64,000 nucleotides of DNA, taken from positions 3,298,501 to 3,362,500 of the forward strand of contig NZ_JACJUV010000001.1 in the NCBI RefSeq assembly GCF_014218805.1. The letters run 5' to 3'. The stretch is from Teredinibacter franksiae. Lineage in GTDB: Bacteria; Pseudomonadota; Gammaproteobacteria; Pseudomonadales; Cellvibrionaceae. Shown here piece after piece: positions 30,369-39,276 of this stretch. The translations under genes and the position numbers were made by a program. A model generated the notes under the pieces. The model did no database searches. It saw only the letters and a program-made list of their open reading frames with translations, and had not been told where the DNA came from. Positions within the stretch are counted from its first letter, which is position 1. Each line of letters begins with the position of its first letter.

Positions 30369-32342
30369 TTAATGTGCACTGCAAGTGGGTCGGCTAAGCT
30401 CCAAGTCGCTTGTTGCTTGGAAGCCTATCGAACGGGTGTTGCCTGGTATCAGTAGGCTGTTCCAACCCAAATTTTCTGCGACCAGTACGCCCGCCTCACT
30501 ATAGGAAGTGATAACACCCCAGCTGTCAGTAATGGTGACAGCTTGGCTTAAGTCGAAGGTTATGCTCCAGCTGTGAAGGTCGATTTCTCCGTTGTTTACT
30601 ATTTCAGCGTCTACTTGAATTTGCCCATCGAGCTGTGAAAAACCGATGATATTACAATCAATCGCACTGGCTGCGCTGGCACTTTGTGGCGGTAACACGG
30701 GTTCAAAGCGGTTGTCATCACGGCAAAAGTAGTGGGTATTGCGGGCCGAGGAGTGAAACCAGTTCTGAGCGGTCTGTCCGGAGCTTTCTACCCAGGTTTC
30801 GTACTCAGGGAATGCCCAGAGTACATCGATATACTCTTTGGGGTAACACCAGTTAGTTGTAACTTTAAGCGCCCATGGCAGGTTGGTAGCGTTCTTGAAA
30901 TAGCGATTAGTTTCGGGGTTGGAAGTGTCATCGTTTTTTCCCAGCTGGCTAGAATCAAACAGGTCGGTGGGCGGATAATTCGCAAAGTGAATCTCACGGC
31001 TACGAAAATCGGTGCGAAAAATAAAGAAGTCGAGATCTGAGTGGTTTAGTTGCAGTGGCGCGTTGCTGAAACTGATGTCGAGGGTGAAGGCTACTGGGTC
31101 GAAAGTGGCGCAGTCTGTTTTTGTATTGAAGTGCGAGCAGCTTCCGGATTCCCCGGTGTTGGTATAAGTATGGCTATCTTGCCATAGGGCAATTACCAAA
31201 TCGGACTGCCCTGCTTCGGCGTTTTTTTCGTAGACTTTTCCTGCGATGTTAAGGCTAGCGTTGGCGAGTTGTGATGGTGCGACGGACATCAGTCGAAGGG
31301 CAAAGCCGTTATGATGACTGGCACCTCGGGCATCTATATAGCCATGGATAATTACACCACTAATATGGCCGTTGGCATCGTAGGTGGTTTGCATGCGTTC
31401 ACGCACGACTAGGTCGTTCATATCGTAGTCGCCCATGTCTGGCCAGTTATCCTCATAGGCAAGTGTGACCCAATCAGTTTGTGAGGGAAAAAAGCTACTG
31501 AATGCGCGGCTGTAGTCGTTTGGGAACTCGTCCTCACTGTCGGCGATACCGTCGGCATCGCTATCGTTGGCTTCAGGGATCTTTACTAGAGAAGCGGTTT
31601 GAATGGCTGTCGAAGGTGAGGCTTTGACAGAAAAGACGGCGTCATTAAAGTCGTTGTCACCCCAGCTCCTTGGTAAATCTTCAAATCCAATAATCACTTC
31701 GGCAACGTCTTCATCAAACAGCAGTACGTTGTGCTGTCTCAACTCATTGGTAGGGTCTGGGTTCAGGTGTTTGAGCGAGTAGTAGTAAGGTACGGCAAAG
31801 GGCTTAACACCTGTATCGTACCAAAAACCGTTAGCTGCAATAAAAAAACCAATGCTGGTTCCTGCTTCAAAGTACCCTAGGTTTACCCGGTGGCCATTGG
31901 TTAAGTGAGGGTATGAAAGGTTGGGGAAAATAACGGTTTCATCTATTTCTTCACGGGTGGTTGGCGGGTTGTTTTTATCAAACGTAAAAAACCCGAAAGA
32001 ATTCCGGTAGCCTGCGCCTTCATGTAAGAAGGTAACGGAAACTTCGCCGTCTTCCTGTAAGGTAATGTTAGAGCCTTGGTCACCGGTAAGAAAAGCTTCA
32101 TTTACTTTTGCTTCTGGCAGTGCGTTAGCAATGCGATTAAAAAAATCGGTAGGATACTCGTTGCGGGCATACGCTAATTGGTCCGGCTTTCCGGTACTTT
32201 GATTGTAGCCATACGGCCAAGATTGTCCCGATAAGAAATTCCAAATGTATTGTCCATCAACCATTTCTGTAGCGTTGGATTTGTGCGAGGCAAGTATGCA
32301 GCCTGCCACCAGAATTAGCGCTTTCATTTCGTTGGAGATCAT
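30369..32342 (-). CDS. LruC/DUF4114-domain secreted protein with CBM2-like C-terminus
   Basis: 657-aa secreted protein. Signal peptide about residues 6-24 (MKALILVAGCILASHKSNA). DUF4114-like region about 90-250, with the calcium-type motif WGDNDFNDAVF. Ca-binding stretch DSDADGIADSEDEFPND near 262. LruC-like region follows (DWVTLAYEDNWPDMGDYDMNDLVV onward) to about 530. Residues 563-657 resemble a family 2 carbohydrate-binding module: Cys at each end (563, 654), NNGEIDLHSWSITFDL, a central W, and LGWNSLLIPGNTRSIGFQ. The start could be 32342 (ATG after GGCAGG) or 32327. The CBM2 relation is inference from spacing and key aromatics. Likely surface-exposed. Confidence 0.75.
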   Translation of the reverse strand: MISNEMKALILVAGCILASHKSNATEMVDGQYIWNFLSGQSWPYGYNQSTGKPDQLAYARNEYPTDFFNRIANALPEAKVNEAFLTGDQGSNITLQEDGEVSVTFLHEGAGYRNSFGFFTFDKNNPPTTREEIDETVIFPNLSYPHLTNGHRVNLGYFEAGTSIGFFIAANGFWYDTGVKPFAVPYYYSLKHLNPDPTNELRQHNVLLFDEDVAEVIIGFEDLPRSWGDNDFNDAVFSVKASPSTAIQTASLVKIPEANDSDADGIADSEDEFPNDYSRAFSSFFPSQTDWVTLAYEDNWPDMGDYDMNDLVVRERMQTTYDANGHISGVIIHGYIDARGASHHNGFALRLMSVAPSQLANASLNIAGKVYEKNAEAGQSDLVIALWQDSHTYTNTGESGSCSHFNTKTDCATFDPVAFTLDISFSNAPLQLNHSDLDFFIFRTDFRSREIHFANYPPTDLFDSSQLGKNDDTSNPETNRYFKNATNLPWALKVTTNWCYPKEYIDVLWAFPEYETWVESSGQTAQNWFHSSARNTHYFCRDDNRFEPVLPPQSASAASAIDCNIIGFSQLDGQIQVDAEIVNNGEIDLHSWSITFDLSQAVTITDSWGVITSYSEAGVLVAENLGWNSLLIPGNTRSIGFQATSDLELSRPTCSAH

Positions 32343-32534
32343 CGTAATACCTGCCTTAAGGGTTTAAGCTATAAACTAGGTATTACGAAAACTGTGCCAA
32401 TGTTGAAAAATTAAATTAGTGGGTGAAAATGACGATTTTTCCTAATATTTATCGAAGTTAGAGCATTTTTTCCCATATTGATTTGCATAATGAAAATACC
32501 GAAAGAGCTTGCCGTTAGTGTTCTGTCAGTATGC

Positions 32535-32573
32535 AAAACCAAACAAGGCGCCATTGGCGCCTTGTTTGGTTTT
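32535..32573 (-). terminator. Strong terminator of the exopolysaccharide operon
   Basis: Perfect 18-bp stem around a 3-base loop: AAAACCAAACAAGGCGCC pairs with GGCGCCTTGTTTGGTTTT. It lies 19 bases past the stop of the last exopolysaccharide gene (32592) on the minus strand and ends in GGTTTT. The symmetry allows it to work in both directions. Confidence 0.88.
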
Positions 32574-32591
32574 GTTCGCTTGAGTAAGTAT

Positions 32592-33566
32592 TCAGCAATG
32601 GCTGCGATTTGTTGTTAGTGGGTTAAGCCTTGCATAGTGTTTGAGGGTGGAAAGCCTGTATTTTGTTCTCAAGCGTAATGACTTGAGGGGTAGAAGCTTT
32701 AATCTTGGGTCGGCCATAATGGTATGGGCTGCTTTTAATTCGCCGTTTGCTATCAGTGTTTCAGCAATGTGAATTAAATGTGTGGCGGTGTAAGCCAGTA
32801 CTGCTGTGTGTAACTCTCTGGGTATTTGATTGAGGGTCACGCCCTTTAGTAGGCGTCGACTGAAAGGGCATTCCTGATAACTGATAATGGCGTTGCAGGC
32901 TCTGTTGTTGGCATCAAGTTGATAAACTGAAAGTTGAACTGGGCTGTACGCGATATCGGTTTTTAAAGCCACTTTTGACCAAACGTCTTGATCCTCACCC
33001 ATGGGTTCGTTCAGTGGGAACCCTCCTATTTCGTTTAGCAGGGTTTTCTCTATACAAACTGATGATGTCATAAAGGGTAAATCGCCACGAGCAGATATTG
33101 AAAAATAGTTATTTAAAATAGAGTTTTTATCGGTTCTACTATTCATTCGGATTTTCGGTTGTATTCTTTTTCCGGCTTGTTGTTTGTAGTAGTTGGTGGC
33201 CTGCGCGCGCGCGCGCGGGAACTGCCGGATTAACACCACTAATTTCTCTATAAAGCCTGGTAGCCAGTGGTCGTCTGCATCTAAAAAAGCAATATGGCTG
33301 CCCGTTGCTTCTTTAATGCCCGTGTTGCGTGCCGAGGATACGCCGCCATTGGTTTGGTGGATTAACCGTGTTTTGTACAGGGCGGGGTTATGCGCTATTG
33401 CTTCGGCAACGGCGGCTGCGCTTTTATCTGTTGAGCCATCGTCTATTACCAGTATTTCATGTGCCGAATATGTTTGAGCGGCTACGGATATGAGCGTTTT
33501 CACGATATGTAGCTCTTTGTTGTAAAGGGGGATGACCACTGAAATTGTGGGGCATTTAGCTTTCAT
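32592..33566 (-). CDS. Family 2 glycosyltransferase
   Basis: 324-aa GT2 enzyme, GT-A fold. N-terminal ISVVIPLYNKELHIVKTL, the VIDDGSTDKS nucleotide-binding motif and the DxD in AFLDADDHWLPGF are intact; NTGIKEATGSHIAFLDADD is typical. Adds a sugar to the lipid-linked repeat unit on the cytoplasmic side. Last gene of the minus-strand exopolysaccharide operon, overlapping the pyruvyl-transferase gene by 11 bases. A (GC)n run at 33203-33217 encodes RARA. Confidence 0.88.
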   Translation of the reverse strand: MKAKCPTISVVIPLYNKELHIVKTLISVAAQTYSAHEILVIDDGSTDKSAAAVAEAIAHNPALYKTRLIHQTNGGVSSARNTGIKEATGSHIAFLDADDHWLPGFIEKLVVLIRQFPRARAQATNYYKQQAGKRIQPKIRMNSRTDKNSILNNYFSISARGDLPFMTSSVCIEKTLLNEIGGFPLNEPMGEDQDVWSKVALKTDIAYSPVQLSVYQLDANNRACNAIISYQECPFSRRLLKGVTLNQIPRELHTAVLAYTATHLIHIAETLIANGELKAAHTIMADPRLKLLPLKSLRLRTKYRLSTLKHYARLNPLTTNRSHC

Positions 33567-34656
33567 TTACGTTACTCCAGTTGGACATGGCCATACTCAC
33601 GGCTTGAGGAACTGTTAACTCTGGTGTTTCGAACCCTTGATCGAGAGCGTGCAACATTGTTTCAGATAAACATTCGGGGTCTATGTTTTCCGCATCAAAT
33701 TGATACGCTTTGGGAATACCAACTTGTTCGCACCAGCCGTTACATTTACTGTGGTAATTCAGCGAAAAAACCGGTGACTCGGCTAAAAATGCAAGAATAG
33801 CCGCATGTAAACGCATCCCCAGCACCAGCTCAAAACGGCCTAAATTTGCAAGAACGTTATGTGGGTTCGGGTTGTAGCTAATATGTTCAGCCACGGCGTT
33901 TTTGGGCAGAAGCGCAATGAGTTCTTTATGTATAGCCTTGTCACCGAGGGTTTCGTGGCCATTAAAATCCAGGAAGGTGAAGCGCTTGCCGGTTTGTCTG
34001 TACACTTTACTGAGGGCGGCTGCCAGCGATTTCAGACGTTGGGTTTCACGCTCCTCGTTGAGTCCACTAAGGCGCTCTTTGGGACATAGCGATATGGCAA
34101 TACCTTCTCTTGCGCGTTGGGCAGGCTGTATTTTCTTAGACATTTTTAATAGCGGCGCAAGATCGAATGTGAGCTTCACATTAGCGCTGGGGGCGATGGT
34201 GCTTGCGATGTCATAACTATGCCAATCGCGAACGCCAACAAAGGCACATTCGTTTAACAGTTTTGCACAGGCAATTTCGGCTTTATTGTTTTTAAACGGG
34301 CCTATGCCAATACCTACGCCTATGGCTTTTCTTCGAGCGCTGAGTTTGATTAGGTCGCGTTTAATACCAATGTCGTGTTCGTTGTGCAGTACTGAGCCTC
34401 CACCAAAGAAAACGCGATTACAGCCCACAGATTTTCCATATTGCAAAAGCCTGTTTTGACCACGGAACCTTTGCTGGGCTTTTAAGGTGGCGGAGAAGCT
34501 CCCGGCACCATCAATATGAAGTGGTTGTGGTGTGCTGACAACGAAATCGCTATAACGATAGAATTTCTGTGCGCCCCAAACGGTGCTTGCCAGGAGTGCG
34601 TCGTCTCCTGAATTCTGCATGCCGTAATAACCGCACAAATAAGCTTTATGACTCAT
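33556..34656 (-). CDS. Polysaccharide pyruvyl transferase family protein
   Basis: 366-aa CsaB/WcaK-type enzyme expected to add pyruvate ketals, or act on, sugar residues of the exopolysaccharide. Family features: N-terminal GYYGMQNSGDDALLASTV, FFGGGSVLHNEHDIG, and C-terminal MRLHAAILAFLAESPVFSLNYHSKC. Operon member between the polymerase-like gene and the GT2. Pyruvylation adds negative charge and is common in xanthan- and succinoglycan-like polymers. Substrate cannot be told. Confidence 0.9.
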   Translation of the reverse strand: MSHKAYLCGYYGMQNSGDDALLASTVWGAQKFYRYSDFVVSTPQPLHIDGAGSFSATLKAQQRFRGQNRLLQYGKSVGCNRVFFGGGSVLHNEHDIGIKRDLIKLSARRKAIGVGIGIGPFKNNKAEIACAKLLNECAFVGVRDWHSYDIASTIAPSANVKLTFDLAPLLKMSKKIQPAQRAREGIAISLCPKERLSGLNEERETQRLKSLAAALSKVYRQTGKRFTFLDFNGHETLGDKAIHKELIALLPKNAVAEHISYNPNPHNVLANLGRFELVLGMRLHAAILAFLAESPVFSLNYHSKCNGWCEQVGIPKAYQFDAENIDPECLSETMLHALDQGFETPELTVPQAVSMAMSNWSNVNES

Positions 34657-34682
34657 ATTTTACCTCTTAGTCGAATGATTAT

Positions 34683-35981
34683 TTATACTCTACCTGGAGC
34701 AAGAGTAGTGCCAGTGTGGTTGATTTGTGGGCGTAAGCTGATACCCAGCCAAAGCAGTGCTGGCCAGTAGATGTAAGCGAGTATTTCTAGGTTTTCGAAA
34801 AAACTGTAGCTCAGCATGATTACGCAAATACCTAGCGCCGTTCGTGCCGTTTTTGATTTTTGTGCGGCGATAAGCATGTAAATAGACGTGAGTGCCAGCG
34901 GTAATGCTAGGGCAAATAGACCCACAATGCCTTTGACAAAGAGCAACCCGTACCAGGAGTGGTGAGTGCCGATTGGCATATACTCAACAATCTTCGGCCC
35001 GCGTTCGACGGTACCGTGGCCCCATATGGGCGCTTCATTTTCCCAGCGTTGTAATGCCAGCCTCGCGAGAGTGCCGCGCACACGGGTAGAGCCGGGGCGA
35101 CTTTCTTTAACCTGGGTATAAGACTCCAAAACCCACTGGTAAATGGGTTCACCTAGTAACACGAGGGCGGGCAGAATAATGGCGGCGGCTATCCAGCTGA
35201 GGGGATGTTTGAGCGTGCTGAGTAAAATCATAATGGGCACAATCGCAATGAATATAGCCCAGCCGGCCCGCGACTGGCACAGCAGGCACATAGTGAGTGC
35301 GCCGGCAATACCCAGTAAACGCCATCTTCGATTAGATTCCTGTAGACATATCACCAGTTGAAAGCAGCTCAATAGTCCTGCCGCCGGAGCCCAGGGGCCA
35401 GTAAATTGCCAGCGGGCCATACCGGTTTCAGGGTTTATGCCAAATAGCCTGACTCGAAAGGCTTCTTCTGGGCCGCCGATGACTTTGAAGGGGGACATAT
35501 ACAATTCCCCCGACAGGCCAATTACGTAGGCTGCTATGCCCAGAAGGGCGAAGGGAATAGCACTGGCCGCGGCGACGCATACACCTCGGGTGACGACCTG
35601 TGGACGTATAGTGGTGATGCAACCGAGTAGCGGGAAAAGTGCGAGCAGTGCCCAGCCTTTGGCCCAACCGATTGTCGATTTAATTGTGGCACCCGTACCG
35701 AGTTGTCGGTCGATATGGGCAATGAGTAGGGCAGCTAGCATTACTAGCATGGCTAATATCCAGAACCACACTATGGGTGAGACTAAGGCCAGAATGGGCA
35801 CAGGGAATTTGGCTTTACCCAGCAGGTAAACGCGCAGCAAGAAAACCCCCAGCAGTGCCCAGCCAAGTACAGATCCCAGTACATAGAGCCCCCCGACTAC
35901 ATAAATGGGGTAGCTGAATATCAGTGCAGAATAAACTAGCTGTTCTTCAGCAGTAAGCTGATTAAATATTGACGGTGCCAT
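34683..35981 (-). CDS. Wzy/O-antigen-ligase-like polymerase
   Basis: 432-aa membrane protein with about 10-12 hydrophobic segments and the Wzy_C-type periplasmic loop, including the SRAGW motif in CLLCQSRAGWAIFIAIVP and IWGHGTVERGP...THHSWYGLLFVKGIVGLF. Likely polymerises repeat units in the periplasm. It overlaps the chain-length gene by 46 bases. Ligase and polymerase cannot be separated by sequence alone, but the Wzx/Wzz/Wza setting favours polymerase. Confidence 0.82.
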   Translation of the reverse strand: MAPSIFNQLTAEEQLVYSALIFSYPIYVVGGLYVLGSVLGWALLGVFLLRVYLLGKAKFPVPILALVSPIVWFWILAMLVMLAALLIAHIDRQLGTGATIKSTIGWAKGWALLALFPLLGCITTIRPQVVTRGVCVAAASAIPFALLGIAAYVIGLSGELYMSPFKVIGGPEEAFRVRLFGINPETGMARWQFTGPWAPAAGLLSCFQLVICLQESNRRWRLLGIAGALTMCLLCQSRAGWAIFIAIVPIMILLSTLKHPLSWIAAAIILPALVLLGEPIYQWVLESYTQVKESRPGSTRVRGTLARLALQRWENEAPIWGHGTVERGPKIVEYMPIGTHHSWYGLLFVKGIVGLFALALPLALTSIYMLIAAQKSKTARTALGICVIMLSYSFFENLEILAYIYWPALLWLGISLRPQINHTGTTLAPGRV

Positions 35982-37318
35982 GCGGTGAATAATCCAAACA
36001 GAATAAAGAGAATCGCCATTGCGCCAATGGCGATAGCGATAGTGGTGTTAGGGCTTTTGGGGGCATAGGGTAATGACGGTAAACCCAGCATCTGTAAGGC
36101 TGGGTAAGAAGCAAAAATGTCCGATTTACCCGCTTCCAGTTTGACCGCAGCCGAGGTAAATACGGCTTCGGCAAGTGCGTGTTCACGTTCTAGCCGCTCT
36201 AATTCAGCCGACTCACGGGTAAACACTTTAAGTCGGTCTTCGAGTTTAGTTTCAGTAATATCTAGCTGAGTGCTCTCTGCTTGAAGGCCCTGAAGTTTTG
36301 CGTAATTCTCCATTAGTGAAGCGAACAGCTCTGCCCGATGGATACTTGAGGCTAGATCGATGTTGTGCAGAATTTCGGCCGATTGAGTGCCAACCAACTT
36401 GGTACTCCTAAACTTCAGCGATTGCTGTGCTGTATCGTAGCGTAGGTTTTGTGCCACCACCTTGGGGTGTTTACTGCCCCATAGGCTGGAATACTCGGCT
36501 ACTTTCATGGCGCTGGTGTCCAGTTCTTTCAGGTAGCCTCGGAATTCGGGATCACTTTGCAGGCGAAACGCTTGCCCAGCCAGAGCGGGGGATACCCCTA
36601 AATCAATCCCTAGCTGGCGAACAAAATCATGGGCGTTGCGGACGCTAGATTGAACAGATATACGCCGCTCATTGATATTGGTAAGCGTGTGCATGAGTTG
36701 TGTAACTTGTTCGCCAGAGACCAGCAGTGAACGTTGTTGAAAATCAACGATGGCCTGTCGGGTTTGCATAAGCCGCAAGCGGTATTGCTCCATTACCGAG
36801 GAAATACTGTTGTCTCTTCGCAACATTTCATCCTGACGCAGGCGTTCGAGTTCCTCCTGAAAAGAGTCAAATAAAGCCCAGGCATATCGCTGTGCCGATT
36901 CAGCGGAGCCACCATCGGCGTGGATGTAAATAATGGAAGTACGCTCGCGCAGCTCGATACGAGGTGGTGTTAATGCTGTGGGGTGAACCCCCAAGCGTGC
37001 GGCTGCACTTTGTATTACGCCCCGGCTTTTGAAAATCTCTTTATAGTTCACCAGCGGGTTGAAGGCGATACTTGAAAATGGCGTGCGGGTAGACTGTGAG
37101 GCTGATCCAACGTCGTCGATAGCAAAGTTACTGGAACTGCCAGACCCGGGCAGAACCACACTTAAGGCGCTTGCGTAAACGGGGGATTTACTGAGATAGG
37201 CGACCACTAGCCCAGCCACGATGAGGGTCGCAAGCAGGGATACCCATAGGTATTTGTATTGACGAAAGCGGCGGCTAAATCGGCCTTGGTGTGTTGCTAG
37301 TACGGGAAGCGTATTCAT
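35936..37318 (-). CDS. Wzz/GumC-type chain-length protein without kinase
   Basis: 460-aa polysaccharide co-polymerase. Transmembrane helices at about residues 27-47 and 430-450 enclose a periplasmic region dominated by coiled coil (about 150-410). The proline-rich TM2 neighbourhood LPSLPYAPKSPNTTIAIAIGA is typical of the family. There is no Walker A/B bacterial tyrosine kinase domain and no separate kinase gene is seen in the cluster. Sets chain length and links polymerase to the outer-membrane exporter next door. Confidence 0.88.
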   Translation of the reverse strand: MNTLPVLATHQGRFSRRFRQYKYLWVSLLATLIVAGLVVAYLSKSPVYASALSVVLPGSGSSSNFAIDDVGSASQSTRTPFSSIAFNPLVNYKEIFKSRGVIQSAAARLGVHPTALTPPRIELRERTSIIYIHADGGSAESAQRYAWALFDSFQEELERLRQDEMLRRDNSISSVMEQYRLRLMQTRQAIVDFQQRSLLVSGEQVTQLMHTLTNINERRISVQSSVRNAHDFVRQLGIDLGVSPALAGQAFRLQSDPEFRGYLKELDTSAMKVAEYSSLWGSKHPKVVAQNLRYDTAQQSLKFRSTKLVGTQSAEILHNIDLASSIHRAELFASLMENYAKLQGLQAESTQLDITETKLEDRLKVFTRESAELERLEREHALAEAVFTSAAVKLEAGKSDIFASYPALQMLGLPSLPYAPKSPNTTIAIAIGAMAILFILFGLFTAWHRQYLISLLLKNS

Positions 37319-37329
37319 CGTTTAGCCCT

Positions 37330-38592
37330 CTAAAACATCAGTAGGATCGGGGAGATGATCTCGCTGACACTGCGGGCAATATCCCGTAGGTTTGAAGCGT
37401 CCGAGTCATAACAGGCGATGGCGTCATTGGGCATCAGATGAGGATTAATGTCCTCGCGGTGAGGAAATCGCAGAAGAGATTCGACCGAACGTTCAATGAC
37501 CTGCATTTGATCGGTGATGGGGTTTTTACTGGAGAGCACTATTTTACGTGGCGCGTTAACAAACTGGGTGCCGCCCACGCAGTTTGCAGAAACGGCGGCT
37601 TGAAGAAGGGTTGAGCCGTAGGGCAAGTTACTGCTGTAGCGACCAATCGCTGCGCCTGAATTATCGTTCGCGGGTTGGGTTAAGTTAGACATAAATACGC
37701 GAAAGCCACGTGGTGTAACCTGCGAGGGGCGTGCGAGACTGGATTGAAAGCAACCGGTGGTGGGCACAATGATTTGATCGCCGTCTACTAGCGCTACGTC
37801 TTGCACGGGTTTGCCCTGCATAACACCGGAGAGGTCCAGCTCAACCTGCCAGCCACGGCGTAACAAGATCACTTGATCTAGTTTGGCATCCGGACGAATA
37901 CCGGAAGCCGCACGAATAGCTTCTACAATCGAACGCTTAGCGGCAAAATCGCCAATAGCGCTGAGGCGTTCACTGACAATGCTTTCTTGGCTATTCTCGT
38001 TAATGGTGACTCGGCCAGGGTTAAATACCGCACCGCTCACACCAATGTTCACCGGTGCCCAGTGTTTTACTCGAACGCTGGCTCGGGCTGCAGTGGGCCG
38101 AAAAATTTCTGCGCGAACCAGTGCCATCTCAATTTTTTCAGCGAGCTGTTGAACGGTAAGGCCGGCGGAGGCAATGGGTAAAAGCAGGGGTATATGCAGG
38201 GAGCCATCGGGGTTTAAAACATATTCGTTATTAAAGCCCTCACCGTTTTCGATTTGTACTTCCAGCATGTCCCCGGGGCTGAGGGGTATACCACGATTAA
38301 AAGCATAGCTGGGAGGCGTGGCGAATTTGGATTTCTGAGACGGATCTAACGCGTGGTCTGCTCGAAAATGTGCTGTTCTATAGTTATCGCCTGAATCTTC
38401 GCAATTCAGGTTAGAGGCGAACACGTGGCGTTGACTTCCGTCATGGGCAACATGGTGACCGCTATCGCCCGACTGGCCATAAAATTCACCATCGGCATCT
38501 ACGGGGGATCTTAAGGCGTGGTGCTGCGTACACGCGGTGGTAAACAGGCAGCTAACCAAGAAGACTGACTTTAGAATAGATGAAGATAGCAT
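37330..38592 (-). CDS. Wza-like outer-membrane polysaccharide export lipoprotein
   Basis: 420-aa polysaccharide export protein. Lipobox LFTTAC marks the acylated cysteine near residue 21. Poly_export domain begins LSPGDMLEVQIENGEGF with the PDGSLHIPLLLPI motif, then SLBB-type regions (VNIGVSGAVFNPGRVTI). Forms the outer-membrane pore. First gene of the minus-strand operon; the start follows GAGGT 5 bases upstream and a sigma-54 promoter match lies 29-44 bases before it. Confidence 0.9.
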   Translation of the reverse strand: MLSSSILKSVFLVSCLFTTACTQHHALRSPVDADGEFYGQSGDSGHHVAHDGSQRHVFASNLNCEDSGDNYRTAHFRADHALDPSQKSKFATPPSYAFNRGIPLSPGDMLEVQIENGEGFNNEYVLNPDGSLHIPLLLPIASAGLTVQQLAEKIEMALVRAEIFRPTAARASVRVKHWAPVNIGVSGAVFNPGRVTINENSQESIVSERLSAIGDFAAKRSIVEAIRAASGIRPDAKLDQVILLRRGWQVELDLSGVMQGKPVQDVALVDGDQIIVPTTGCFQSSLARPSQVTPRGFRVFMSNLTQPANDNSGAAIGRYSSNLPYGSTLLQAAVSANCVGGTQFVNAPRKIVLSSKNPITDQMQVIERSVESLLRFPHREDINPHLMPNDAIACYDSDASNLRDIARSVSEIISPILLMF

Positions 38593-38620
38593 AGTGACCT
38601 CGCAACATTTTCTTTAATAT

Positions 38621-38636
38621 TGCATGGGTCGTGCCA
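38621..38636 (-). promoter_or_regulatory. Predicted sigma-54 promoter of the wza-like operon
   Basis: Minus-strand TGGCACGACCCATGCA matches the -24/-12 consensus TGGCAC-N5-TTGC with exact GG-N10-GC spacing; one -12 position differs (A for T). Predicted transcription start about 38610, 18 bases before ATG 38592. The nearest activator gene is at 42409. Confidence 0.82.
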
Positions 38637-38717
38637 TATCTTAAGTTATTGATTTACATAGTAAAATGTATGTCGAGCGAAAATTTGAAGATGCATATTC
38701 GTAATCTGCAAATAGCT

Positions 38718-38733
38718 AAATTGCGCAATTTGC
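38718..38733. promoter_or_regulatory. Candidate activator-binding site upstream of the wza-like operon
   Basis: AAATTGCGCAATTT is a perfect 14-bp palindrome (38718-38731), overlapping GCAATTTGC (38725-38733). It sits about 90 bp upstream of the sigma-54 promoter, a usual enhancer distance, and the GCAAWTTGC core recurs at 43890-43919 and nearly so at 41388. Confidence 0.6.
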
Positions 38734-38855
38734 ACTTTGCAAAAACGTGAGAGGCTGATGTGTAGTGGCTTTTTTAGTGTTGGCGGCGAAAATGACGTTG
38801 CACTGTTGGTGTGGCGCATTCACAGAAGCCTGCATTTTTTAGATGAGAGATCACC

Positions 38856-39269
38856 ATGACCCGTAATAGTAAGCGAAATATAGACGTCTATACGCACCAT
38901 GTTATGAGCGCTATTGACCCTGAGGTTACTAAAACTTTAAATCTTGTTCAGTTGCGCGCAATTCGCACGGCGGTTAGTGCAAATGCGCCTTTTCGTCAGC
39001 ATGCCATCGATATTCGAGGAGTGTTACCGCTGTATTTTCTAAAACTCTATTTTGTTATTTTGATGGGCAAAGACCGCAGGTTGGACACCCGAGCAAAGGA
39101 ACAAAAAAGGATGGTGCACATGCAGGGGCTCAGCACTTTTGTATTTGCGTACTTTATGCTGGCGGCGGCCGTGCCGATATTGTTAATAATTGTATATGGT
39201 ATAAAAAGTATTTTAGGTGTTGATCTGTTCCCAGATCAACACCTGTTTGATTTTTTTAAGGATCTTTAG
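38856..39269 (+). CDS. Small membrane protein of unknown function
   Basis: 137 aa; start preceded by GAGAG. Cytoplasmic-looking basic N-terminus, a moderately hydrophobic stretch about 52-69 and a clear membrane helix about 92-116 (FVFAYFMLAAAVPILLIIVYG), then a short acidic tail. No family recognised. It is divergent from the wza-like operon and converges with the sugar-transferase gene. No sigma-54 site was found for it. The 3' end contains a perfect hairpin (39216-39243). Confidence 0.6.
   Translation: MTRNSKRNIDVYTHHVMSAIDPEVTKTLNLVQLRAIRTAVSANAPFRQHAIDIRGVLPLYFLKLYFVILMGKDRRLDTRAKEQKRMVHMQGLSTFVFAYFMLAAAVPILLIIVYGIKSILGVDLFPDQHLFDFFKDL
39216..39243 (+). terminator. Perfect hairpin overlapping the gene end
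   Basis: GGTGTTGATCTG / CAGATCAACACC form a 12-bp stem around TTCC and are followed 8 bases later by T7 (39251-39257). It looks like a factor-independent terminator but lies inside the last codons of the small membrane protein (stop at 39269). Confidence 0.6.
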
Positions 39270-39276
39270 GGTACTC

